Positions 53,815 through 64,000 of a stretch of 64,000 bases of DNA are shown piece after piece. The translations under genes were made by a program, and so were the position numbers. Origin of the DNA: Dipteris shenzhenensis (taxonomy: Eukaryota > Polypodiophyta > Polypodiopsida > Gleicheniales); assembly GCA_047967505.1 (NCBI GenBank), contig CM106538.1; one strand, given 5' to 3'. Under the pieces are notes generated by a model. That model had not been told where the DNA came from. It was given only the letters and a program-made list of their open reading frames with translations, and searched no databases. Each line of letters starts with the position of its first letter. Position 1 is the first letter of the stretch.

Positions 53815-56017
53815 TCTAGCTCATAAGTGTTCTTGCTAGCCAATAGCATATCATCCACATAAAGTGCTAGGAGTATCAGGCTATTATTCTTAGCCCTTTT
53901 AGTGTAGAGGCAGTGATCAATCTCACTTCTTCTGAAACCCTAGTACCGAATGAAAGCATCAAACTTGTGATACCATTATCTAGGTGCTTTCTTAAGGCCA
54001 TAGAGACTCTTTTTCATCTTGCAAACCCAATGTTCTTTGCCCTTTTCTTTAAAGCCTTCCGGCTGTATCATGTAAATTTCCTCATGCAGATCCCTATGCA
54101 AGAAATTTGTCTTGGCATCCATCTACATAAGCTCCATATCCTCTACTGCCACCACAAGTCCAAGTACACATCTAAGTGTGGTCATCTTCACAACTGGAGA
54201 GAAGATCTCATCAAAGTCCACACCCTTCTCTTGCTTGAACCCTTTAGTAACCAAATGCACCTTGTACTTAGGCACATCATGACCTGTGACCTTCATCTTG
54301 TAGACCCATTTACATGGCAATGCTTTCTTTCCATGTGGCAAAGAAACCAAGTCCCAAGTCTTATTCTTCATGATGAGTGAACTCATCTCTGATTGCATAG
54401 CATACTTCCACTTGCGCTGATCCTCGTGCATCATAGCCTCTTTGTAGCAAGAAGGCTCCTAGTAAGCATCACATAGTCTGCCCCTAGAATAGATTTATCA
54501 GGTGGTCTAAACATTCTAGTTGATCTTCTCAATGGCATTTCAACTTCTTGTCCTACTTGCATGTCAACCACATTTGGCTCATCATTTCCCCTAATAGATG
54601 ATCCATCATCTGCCCTTGATTGTGTACCTATGAGAGTACCTAGTGGTACCATTTCATGCACATTTGGTGCATGGATTATTTGTTGTCTATCAACATATGC
54701 AAGTGGATTCACATCCTGGAAAGTAATTCTCCTCAATTCCACATCCCTCATGGGTGTCGTATGGATCTCCTTCTCATTAAAGACCACATCATGGCTTCAT
54801 ATGATCTTCTTTGCTTTTGAATCCCTGACATGAAAGCCCATCTCTTCACTTTCATCATTACCCAAAAAGATGCATCTCCTAAACTTAGGATCTAGCTTCT
54901 TTCGAAATTCTTTTGGCACATGAGAATATGCCTCACACCCAAATATACGCAAATGAGAGTAAGAGGGCTTCTTGCCACTCCATGCCTCTTCAGGAATACC
55001 ACCATCCAAACTCTTACTAGGTGATCTATTGATCACATGCACTGCAGTTTTCATTGCCTCAGGCCAAAAAACACCAAAAAGACTTGCATTGGAAAGCATA
55101 CTTTTGCAACGTTTCCTGAATAGTGCAGTTCATCTTTTCTACAACTGAATTTTGCTCTGGAGTACGAGGGGATGTGATTATCCTCCACCATTGTTAGTCT
55201 GTAGGCATTTTAAGCATTCTACCTAACTTATTTTCAACCAAAGGCAGCCATTTCTCAAATACCTGGAACACATCGCTCTTCCAAGTTATAGCTTAAGCCC
55301 ACACTTTCCTAGCTGCATCATCTATGAATGTCATATAGCAATCAGCCCCACCTAGTGACTTTGTAGGTATGGGACCACATACGCCTGAATGCACCAAATC
55401 AAGCTTTTCAATCTCTTTCTTCCCCTTCTTTTATTGGTTGATTTACTCTACTTCCCATAGAGACAATGCTCACAAAATTCAAAGTCAAAAAGACTCAAAT
55501 GTGGTACATAACCCAAACAACATAAGAGTATCAAGGCATCCAATAAGGATCACAATGCGTCTAAATGGCCAATAAGGCATCCAGTGTAACTCAATGCAAA
55601 CCACGAATGAGCGCACACGGCTCAAACTGTAACCAGAGTGATTTGCATAAGGTATGTCCCAAAAATCATAGCCCCATGGCAATGATAGCTACTAAAAATA
55701 AGACCTGAGATGCCTCAAAACATGGGTGTCATTGCATAATCAGACTTAGCAAGAAAATCTGCAAATATCTCTCTTTTATTGGAGCTCCAAAATCCCAACC
55801 GATGATTGGAAAACGAGGAGTCAAACCTTGCAATTGATTTATAATAAAAAAACCAAAGGTTTAAACCTTTGAATGGATTTTTGATAGAGAAATAGAAGAT
55901 TCGACGTCTCAAAGAAACGGAACTTCTCCAAATCTCCACGGAATCATGTAAGAGCTAACAAGTAGGGGTTTTTGGGCCTCTGGAATGCAATGGAACATAT
56001 GGTTTTGAAAACCATGG
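53815..56017 (-). mobile_element. Truncated Ty1/Copia element, family A copy A4, with an internal deletion
   Basis: Minus-strand match to A2 from the RT core (A2 about 36330) to the pre-integrase region (A2 about 38091), then a jump at about 55530 to the leader (A2 about 39871) continuing to A2 about 40352. About 1.8 kb covering gag and protease is missing. It ends at 56017 without PBS or LTR; the other side is cut by the LTR of element C. Confidence 0.88.
53825..55530 (-). pseudogene. Copia A4 integrase-RT fragment
   Basis: Pieces: integrase C-terminus (55099-54797, with INRSPSKSLDGGIPEEAWSG), linker (54787-54431, keeping the bases lost in A2), RT N-terminus (54434-54123, with KWVYKMKV) and RT core to 53825. 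Several frameshifts and stops. Confidence 0.85.
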
Positions 56018-57150
56018 AAAGTACAAGGAAGACTGGAGGCACTACCTAGATGGCCCATTTTAGGTATAAATGCAATTTATCCATGGACACTCATAACAAT
56101 CATGAGGAGGATCCCCTTGATGTCCAGGACAGAGACACGTGCTAGCTTCAGTTTCAGTTTCCTCCTGCGGGCAAGAGTCAAGGTAGCAGCTCAATGGTAG
56201 TGGGATAGTAATCCACTATTGGGTTAGGAGCCAAGTGCACCTAAATGGATCCAAGCCCCAAACATCATATATGTATCCTAACTCATAGACCTCAACATGA
56301 GGGAACAAAAGCTACATCAGTCCATCTGCATCCTCGTGTAAAGCACAATAGGTGCTATCTTATAATCTCTAAGAAATTTAGTATTGCAAGACTCAATTAC
56401 CCTTGAGGGCATGGCTTTCATGCAGTTTAGGTGAAATGGTAGCCTTGTATCCTTCAAAGTCCAAGAAGGGAAATTTGGATGCGTGAACATGCAAGAAACC
56501 ATGGTCCACCCAAGTTTTGGTCTTTAACCAATTTGATTCCACTCAGGTGGTAGATGAATTTGGATAATGAAGCATAATGAATCCATTTAGCCCTAGTCCT
56601 TAGTTTCAATACCAAGATCCATATAAGGAGGAACCATAGGCATCTAAAGCGGGATGATGTTAGTTATGATTTGATTGTACCAAATCATAGTGATAATCAT
56701 AATGATGTGCACCATCCCATAGACTAAAGGAAAAAGGGAACTACTATAGATGCATGTGGAAATATACTAGTTCTTGGAAGAGATCGATTTGAGATTGATC
56801 ACAAAGACACACCTATGTGAATTTAGAGGAAGAATTTTCTAGCTCTAAAATAATGTAAAATGGTTCAATGCTCAATCGTGTGTGGAAATTGGGAACATTA
56901 TAGTCTCCATCCTATCTATGATTATAGAACTCATTATTGGGAAATGGACATGGTGAATTGGCTATGCTCATACCTCTCTATCCTCTTAAACAAATTACTT
57001 GCTAGATGGATTTGAATTGGTTGTTCAGTTATAGTCTCAAGTTGAGTTGCAATAGAATCTTGGGAGTGGAGATGCTCATTGATAGTATTATGGCCACTCG
57101 ATTTGTTGACCTACCTCAAGAGGACAAACTAGTAGATACCTATCAAAAGT
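56018..57150. other. Spacer without recognisable gene
   Basis: No open frame with recognisable content. Confidence 0.4.
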
Positions 57151-57262
57151 TTCCCCCTTGATCTAGCTTCATAGCATGAGCAATTAAACACCCATTACAC
57201 GTGTTCCCCCTTGATCTACCTTCGTAGCATAAGCAAGTAAACACCCATTACACGTGTTCCCC
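57151..57262. repeat. Tandem duplication, 53-bp unit
   Basis: TTCCCCCTTGATCTA through CATTACACGTG occurs at 57151-57203 and 57204-57256, with the start of a third unit. Confidence 0.92.
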
Positions 57263-59849
57263 CTGACTTGAAATTCACCCGAGAGGAAATTACTAATAGG
57301 AGGCATGTGAGGCCATGTCTAAGGGGTGGGTTGGAATTTTAATCTCCCTCAAAATTTTGGTATTTTTTCTTAGACTTGTTTTGTCCTTCAGATACCAAGC
57401 GTGGTCGTCATCTTTTAGATAACAAGTATACTAGTTGGAGACTATGTGATATATTTGATTTTATAGCCTTGTTTCGTTCATCTTTAGATGTCAAGCATGG
57501 CAATTGAGGCTATGGTTTCCTTAGAGGATGTAGAGATATGTTTGGTCATGTCCTCCCTCGCATAGGACCAAATGCATCCTTAATTTAAACGCATGACGTT
57601 GTTGCTTCCATTCTCTATGTGTTGCTCTTAATTCTTTAGCTACCCTTATCTCGATTCCTCCTCCAATGCTATTCCAAAAATTCAAATTATGTGCTTCTCA
57701 CATGAAGATAAAGCCATAGGTTATTCTTTGAAGTAGAACTAATAATGCAAAGGGAGAATGAAGACATCCACGATAAAAAAAGTTTTCTCTAGAAAAGAAA
57801 AGTAATTACAATTGATGCATGGTGTGGACCTAATGAAAATATGGAAGCAATCTTTAGGGCTCATCAATTAGATACTTTAACATGTATGTAATAGGAGGTT
57901 GCTATTATAGGCTTACAAGGATTTACCTTTGGCCTGTACAAGATTGACAAGGGACAATGTGGAACTTAGAGGACCAGTAAGCATTTCCTTACGTCAACCT
58001 CAAATAACATATACTAAATGATCTATGAGTTGCACTAGTTATCAAATATGTTCTCTCATTCTCAAACACATAGTAATTACATCACATCAAAAAAATGATT
58101 TGCACTCATTATAAGATACATTGTCTCATGCTCAATAACATAGTGTTAACATCCTCTATCACATAGTAATTACATCAACAATTACCAATGGGTTTTTTCA
58201 ATGAATTGCTTTAATATGTAAAAGTTGTGTTATCCCATTGTTTGGTTGGTTCTAAAATTGTTATTGAGTTGAGTGCAATTGCATCAAATTTTCTAAGTTA
58301 ATGTTATGCTAATGCATGAATTGTCTATCACCTTTTAAGGATCTTGAATTTCATGTTCATGATTTGATTAATATTTATTGTCTCAATCAAACTTCCTACT
58401 CAAACGAAGGGAAAGATACATGCGCAAAAGGCTAATAAAACACTATAATAATGTTAAGCACTTCTTCAAGCCACTTGTCTACAAACAAGTTGAAAATCTA
58501 ATTACAAGATCTTCCAATACCTATTGAAGTGAAACTTGAGCTCAATAGACATATATACTCAATATCAGACTCCACAATTCTAAGTACAAGAAAGGTGGAT
58601 TTTTTTCCATACAAAAAAAGGCAAATTAGTATGGAACATAGAAGGCTTTGATGCAGCACAAATATGGATAAAAGTACAATTTGGGAGTATCACCGAGTAG
58701 AACCAAATATGGGAATGGTGATTATTGTAGGAGATGCTAAAAATGTAAGTATTGCTAGATATGTTAATAGCTTTGGATATCAATAGAAGACGTTGAAAGT
58801 TTTGCTAGGGCAAGCTCAAATAATAGCTCCAAATACTAGAAGGAAATATTACTGCATGTTGGAAATATATTCCATGCTTTCCACTTGTAAGAAAGATGAT
58901 ATAAGTGCAACACTAGTGACATTGACACATTGTACCAATGACAACAACAAAATGTAGCTCCAAGAGATGAGTCATCCATTGAACATTATTTTTAGGCTTG
59001 TTCATGCCTCGTCATTAGAACCAAAGAAAACCCAAAAGTGCACAATAAGAAGAACATAAGTCTCAAGGAGGAATTATAAATCTCCAAAAACACAACACCC
59101 ATGCATAAAATAAAGTGCAACTAAATTCCAATATGTATTTCAAAGTCAAACCATTGTAGTCCACTAACCCAAAAGTGAACTATGTATGTGCAAAAACTGA
59201 CAATGGTAGTCAAATTTGTGGTGATGATAGATTCATTATAAACATAAAGCCACACAGAAGAGACACATGACTAGATCCATGAACTGTCTAACCAAAAGTA
59301 AGCTACAAGTAGACAATAAGGAGAGCGTAAGTGTCAAGAAAAATTAGAAGTTTCAAAGAATGAAGAGCTTTCTAAAAAGTGCAAAACAAACCATTATAAT
59401 GGCACTAACCAAAATGTGAAGAATGTATGCGTAAAAACCAAACATGATAGTGAAAGGTTGTGCCTATATCACATATTTATTATGACCTCATAAGCATTGC
59501 CACATGAAGGCCACATGCAAGGTGTATGTGACCACATCCATGCACTTTGTTTTAAAGTTCACAAAAAAGGGAATATAAAGCACTCAAAGGGCAACAAAGA
59601 CATTTTATATCTTAAATAGATTGGATGTCTCATATATACATAAGTTCTAATTGGCTTGAACGGTGTGAATTTTGTGAATTTATTTTGCATTTGATCCGTA
59701 GTAATTACTTACCTTGTTTTGATCATTTCCTCTTGAGTGTTGATGCTAATACATGCTAATTTCTATATTGTTGCTACCTATTTGTCCACATTTGGACACC
59801 ATTTATTTTCTTATCCTCCACAAAACCCACATTCTTTCTCCAATATCAA
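57263..59849. other. AT-rich spacer
   Basis: 2.6 kb of AT-rich sequence with many stops in all frames. No repeat, RNA gene or coding feature recognised. Confidence 0.45.
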
Positions 59850-60430
59850 TTTGAGCTCCTCAAAAGCTCTATCTTGATCCCTTCCCAATAGATCCCCTCA
59901 TTCTTCTTAAGCAATCGAGTAAGGGATAAGGTTTGGGAAGCGTGTTCCTTGATAAAATGTTTACAATATTCACTGCCTCCCAAAAATCTATGCAATTGAG
60001 GACACTACGGAGAATAGATAGCTCCCTTATCCTTTTTTTTTCTAGGTTAACTACAATCGCTCGTATAACTGATAACATGCCTAACAATACTCCCAGGGAT
60101 ACACTTCTTAGGATTAAGGGCAATTGAATAACTTTGATAATTGTCAGATACTTTCTTTAATCCTTTGATGTGGTTCAAGGGTGTCGTTCTAGGGTAAGAA
60201 TGTCCATGAAGATCTTGAAGTCATCAGAAAGTAAAATTTTGAATAAATCATTCACGAACCTATGATAGGTTCTTGGTGCATGCACCAATCCAAAAGGCAT
60301 CACACGACTCCGAAAAAACCAAACATAGCAACAAATATGGTTTTCAATTTGTCTTTGGATGCCACAACTATCCACCCGTTACTGGTCCATACAACTATAT
60401 AATTCCTTTCCCGATATTGGATTAAAATAG
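59850..60430 (-). pseudogene. Ty3/Gypsy reverse-transcriptase remnant
   Basis: Minus-strand pieces in Gypsy order: RVMPFGLVHAPRTYHRFVND (about 60310-60250), then IKGLKKVSDNYQ, LNPKKCIPGS (about 60125-60090), then LHRFLGGSEYCKHFIKEHAS (about 60000-59940) and LTRLLKKNEG. These correspond to RT palm, thumb and the start of the connection. Many stops and shifts; very old. Confidence 0.75.
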
Positions 60431-60853
60431 GCTCCACCTCACAATTTCTATGGTGCTCACTCTATGAGGGCTCTCTTAAGTGAAGCTTGTGATCATCTGC
60501 TTTGGAGGTTCCTATATGGTTGCAAATTTTGTGAGTCTATACCTATGCCTTATAACCTCAAAGACAAAGAGTGCCGCACATAATCGATATTGGTAGGTGG
60601 TTCTCTGTTTCATTTCCAGAACACACAATGGTCATAACTTTGGGTAGCGTTTGGAAAATTTCATGAGAGCACATGGTATTTGGTCTCCACCTACTACACA
60701 TGACAAAGTGTGCATAGCCTCAAGTCTCAATCGGCTCATGTAGTTGGAACCTTGCACCATGCCTCTAGCTATATGGCCTAATAAAAGCATATGTAGTCCC
60801 ATTGTTGTGTCTCAGATCAGTACTATAAATCAAGGTGAGTATAAGGGTTTTTG

Positions 60854-60884
<31 letters not shown>

Positions 60885-60965
60885 GTGTCGATCAGATGAT
60901 TTCAATAGATGCACATCCTGAGAGACATCATATGGGGAGTGATGAGCTTATTTGAGTAAATCAAA
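60431..60965. other. Spacer with a short (CT)n run at 60859-60884
   Basis: Might include further Gypsy debris on the minus strand (protease side), but no motif is certain. Confidence 0.35.
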
Positions 60966-62440
60966 GAGAGAGTACACACTCTTAGAGGCCTTTCAAAATG
61001 GATTGAGAGCACGATAGGGGTGAAGCAAGAATGTTCTCTCTCACCAGCATTATTTGGGCTATACATTGATGAGATCACGACCTTCATTGACTGTCTAGGG
61101 GGTGAGGGATCATTGTTGGCTAATCTGATGATACGAATATTACTGTATGCAAATGACATAGTCCCCCTATCTTCTTTAGCAGTGGGCCTACAGCGGCACC
61201 TATGAGCCCTAGAGGTGTTTTGCAAAGAGAGACTTGATAGTCAACCTTGGGAAGATCAAGTTTATGATTTTCAACACCTCATGAGCAACTCTTTACCGAT
61301 ACAACTTCACTTACCGAGGGGGTAGTCTTTGCAAGTCCAATCACGATGATTCACGCAACTCAAGCATGGATCACGAGGGCAAGGAGCTCTAGCTTGACTA
61401 GAGAGATTATGCTTTCAGGCACATTTCCAGGAATCCTTAATGAAGGGATGCCTATTCGACACATTAGTAAGACGGATGGCCATGTACACAATGCCCATCT
61501 GGGAGGATGATCTACTATTAGCACGACTGAGTGGCGACGTTTCAAGAGGTTGCAAGTGACAATGGGATCCAAAATGATTCAGAGAAAATCCACAGTCCCC
61601 CACTAGACAGTCACTTTTTTCCATAGGGTCTAGGCCTTACCTAGAGGGAGACTACCAAGATTTGCACTAGAGTCGTCTATAGTCCAAGCTGAGAAGGGGA
61701 TTAGCATGGCTTGGTATGCATGCATATCCAAATGGTTTCGCAACCAAGGCATCTAGATGGATCTTCTCCCCTCCTTTCAGTACATCTTAGATGCTCCTGA
61801 TCGCTTGATTCCACGAGATGAGATCAACTGTCTCATAGGGTTGGACTTTCTCCAACTCCACACGTCGCGGACTTCGGGGGGGGCCACCAACATCTAGTTC
61901 TACTGTGATCATTTTCTCAGAGTATCAGTGGATGGAGTGATTATCAAACCAGTACTTGGAGGACATATGAGTCTAACATGCCTTGAGGATCGCCATTGGA
62001 TAGATGCGGGTGTCATCCCATCAGTTGAGGATTGATATACAGAGAGCCACAAGTTACCCTAGAGAGCAACGGATATGTAAACTATGAACCTTGGAGAAGG
62101 TGGGGACAAAGGAGCACTTCCTTTGTACTTGCATGAGATATAAGGACGATACCATTGCTTATTTTAAGAGGGACATGAGTTAGGACCTCTCTCCAGACTG
62201 ATTCATCTCCAAGACCGGGTCTACATTGGTCTTTATTTGATGGAGATACAACAACATAGAGAGACCTTGTTACGCCGCATAAGAGAGTAGGAGACAATGG
62301 CACATGTGACCAAGCTTTGATCGATCCCAACGACATGTTATAAATTTCTACACCTTGGAGTTTACTCTTGAACATAGCAAAGTTGAGGAGGAGATAGATG
62401 ACATGAGAGCTGACTGGGTTAGTGGGATGAGACGACGACA
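60966..62440 (+). pseudogene. LINE reverse-transcriptase C-terminal remnant
   Basis: VKQECSLSPALFGLYIDEIT (61018-61077) is the LINE motif with the QGCPLSP-type turn. RILLYANDIVPLS follows at about 61133-61171, with N in place of the first D of the YADD catalytic box. Beyond stops and shifts come FTYRGG (about 61305), LFDTLVRRMAMYTMPIWEDD (about 61450-61510) and, near the end, EKVGTKEHFLCTC (about 62095-62133), which resembles the post-RT GDE.HFL..C zinc-type motif. The element is broken and lacks its 5' half. Confidence 0.75.
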
Positions 62441-62444
62441 TTGA

Positions 62445-62705
62445 GAGATGTAGCCAAAGATGCACAGACAGACCAAGGCATGCACGATGGAGGCCCAACC
62501 CATCGCAACAATATTCGGAGGGATCGCCTGACTAGAGGGATCACTATTGACATGGCCCGTCGGATACAGACATCATGGAGATGCAGCCAAAGATGCAGAG
62601 ATGACCAAGGCATGCACGATGGAGGCCCAACCCATCGCACCAATAGGGATCGCCTGATCAGAGGAATCACTATTGACATGGCCCATCAGATACAGACACA
62701 TCATG
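62445..62705. repeat. Tandem duplication of about 130 bp
   Basis: Units 62445-62577 and 62578-62705 share CCAAGGCATGCACGATGGAG, GGCCCAACCCATCGCA and GATCACTATTGACATGGCCC-like phrases with small indels. They lie just beyond the LINE remnant and may belong to its 3' region. Confidence 0.88.
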
Positions 62706-63053
62706 GAGACCACACCCCGTACCGTAGAGAGAGAAAACCCGAAAGACAGATACAAGATATTTTCGTAGCTCATCGGAGAGCCACCTTGGCACCGAGCTAT
62801 GTATTTTGACCTTTGAGTTTGAGACTAGTTTTGTTGTATTTACTTTAGCTTAATGCTTAGTACTCAGCAAACAACCTTAGCAAGTCCTTTTGCTTCGGCT
62901 CACAATGGCTTGTATGGATTATTGTACTTTGTCTCAGGCCCATGAAGCCTCCAGAAGACGTTAATACATCTTTCTTTCTTTCTTTCTCTCTCTCTCCCCT
63001 CCTCTCCTCCTCGTCATCACCTCCTTCCTCTGTGTCATGGCTACTGAGCCGAC
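62706..63053. other. Spacer with short TTTC/CT runs
   Basis: A pyrimidine run lies at 62970-63008. No gene. Confidence 0.4.
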
Positions 63054-63780
63054 ATTAGGAAAAAAGGGAGCTCATTTTGAGGCCCTGTAAGAAATTCACT
63101 ATTTTCTCTTTTTTCTCTACAAAAGCAATAAAATATGGATACTTGCGTGAGAAATGTCAGTGTGAAAAGGAATAAATATATTCTTTCACATGCTTTACAT
63201 TCAATGTTCATATAAGAGCAACACTTTTCTGTGCAGAATTTGGTGATTCTGACACCGCAGACGCGTCCGGAACGGCCCAAAACCCCAACGGCACTGGAAA
63301 CACTAGAATCGGACATCCGGAGGCCCGGAAACGGTCAAAAAAGGCCGAAAAACAGGATTTGCAGCAAAATGCGATATGGCACTTTTGAAATTTCAAAAGT
63401 GCCATATCGCATAATTTCAAAAGTACCATATCGCATTTTGCTGCAAATCCTGTTTTTCGGCCTTTTTTGGCCGTTTCCGGGCCTCCGGATGTCCGATTCC
63501 AGCGTTTCCAGTGCCGTTCTTGGGGTTTTGGGCCGTTCCGGACGCGTCTGCGGTGTCAGAATCACCAAATTCTGCACAGAAAATAAATTTTTTAAAGATT
63601 CAAATCAGATCACCTCATTAATGTGACATGCTTCTACGAACATATAGTACTATTTCTTTTTCTTATTTTCATCTTCTTTTGTTGAATTTTCAACGTTATG
63701 TTGGCCCACTCCTAATTGGTTGAGAGCCTATTTTCTCTCTCTTCTAAAAGGCCCCAAAATGAGCTCTCTTTTTTCCTAAT
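63054..63780. mobile_element. Inverted-repeat element of about 727 bp with 33-bp ends
   Basis: Ends 63054-63086 (ATTAGGAAAAAAG...GGCCCT) and 63748-63780 are reverse complements with three mismatches. It contains the 359-bp foldback at 63225-63583. No transposase. It may be a MITE, or an older MITE with a second one nested inside. A target duplication was not established. Confidence 0.6.
63225..63583. repeat. Long near-perfect foldback (arms about 166 and 169 bp)
   Basis: The arms begin TTTTCTGTGCAGAATTTGG and end with its reverse complement. The centre is a perfect 40-bp palindrome at 63371-63410. A 24-bp partial duplication (63411-63434) lengthens the right arm. The arms are GC- and CpG-rich (GACGCGTCCGGAACGG) unlike the surroundings. 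Open frames on both strands across the structure are mirror images and are not genes. Confidence 0.93.
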
Positions 63781-64000
63781 GGCTCCATGGCTAAACAGCC
63801 AGGCCACGCAGCATACTATTCAAGCCTCCCACACCTAAACCCTAGCTAGGATGAACAAAACCCTAGCCGTCACTCAATACGCCATCTTGAAAGAAGCCAC
63901 AGCTCCGTCGTTGCTGGTGATGCCATTCCGCCACCTCTTGAGACGCCATAGCTAACTGTGACATTGGAGCCCACCATAGTAAAGACAATTTCGCATTACA
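63781..64000. other. Window end, spacer
   Basis: Contains two AAACCCTAG phrases (63836-63870), the plant telomere-like heptamer motif also found in promoters and 5' leaders. No gene can be supported. Confidence 0.35.

Noticed and set aside
63231-63626. 131-codon frame and its mirror on the minus strand
   Set aside because: Both lie in the palindrome, so each frame mirrors the other; no independent coding signal.
63836-63870. Telomeric or interstitial telomere repeat
   Set aside because: Only two separate AAACCCTAG phrases, not a tandem array; common in plant promoters and leaders.
1-64000. CRISPR arrays, bacterial defence operons or phage-like modules
   Set aside because: No regularly spaced direct repeats with unique spacers and no prokaryotic gene layout; all repeats seen are eukaryotic transposons, microsatellites or minisatellites.

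Overview
This looks like a 64-kb piece of a repeat-rich land-plant nuclear genome. The evidence is one intron-containing alpha-expansin gene (a plant cell-wall protein) surrounded by plant-type transposable elements: Ty1/Copia, Ty3/Gypsy, CACTA, Mutator-like, LINE and SINE-like. Most of the sequence is AT-rich, full of microsatellites and decayed copies. I cannot name the species. A seed-free vascular plant (fern or lycophyte) is only a guess, based on the divergent expansin and the repeat-heavy layout. No prokaryotic operon, CRISPR array or rRNA gene is visible.

Layout. 1-2034: 3' part of a Copia element (+) with its LTR. 2446-9574: a full-length but decayed Copia element (family A, copy A1, -) with 5-bp target duplications; its 5' LTR is split by a 1.13-kb Mutator-like element with 9-bp target duplications. 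9.98-11.7 kb: Gypsy remnant (+). 12-17.3 kb: TG/CATG microsatellites, a duplicated purine-rich segment and a broken RNase H-like pseudogene (-). 17.3-25.9 kb: SINE-like heads, tandem repeats, a compact hairpin at 20.8 kb and a LINE scrap. 26041-27119: a complete three-exon alpha-expansin gene (-), followed upstream by a CpG-richer block to about 28.9 kb. 31.95-42.7 kb: a CACTA element carrying a TNP2-type transposase (-), cut in mid-exon by a young full-length Copia element (copy A2, 35189-41088, -). 42.7-45.4 kb: a long polypyrimidine tract and a palindrome flanked by simple repeats. 46.0-48.7 and 53.8-56.0 kb: two more truncated Copia-A copies (A3, A4). 48.95-50.9 kb: LINE reverse-transcriptase remnant (+). 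52.57-53.1 kb: pseudogene of an unrecognised cysteine-rich protein (-). 53.5-53.8 kb: an LTR of another element. 59.85-60.4 kb: Gypsy scrap (-). 60.9-62.4 kb: LINE remnant (+). 63.05-63.78 kb: a nested inverted repeat whose core is a 359-bp foldback.

How the parts relate. The expansin is the only gene I judge likely to be functional for the host. The rest records successive insertions: CACTA first, then Copia A2 into its transposase exon; Copia A1, then a Mutator-like element into its LTR. Copia A2 has LTRs that differ only in the length of one T-run, so it is recent, but a 2-bp deletion breaks its polyprotein between integrase and reverse transcriptase. Family A has therefore been active over a long period, leaving old (A1, A3, A4) and very recent (A2) copies in one window.
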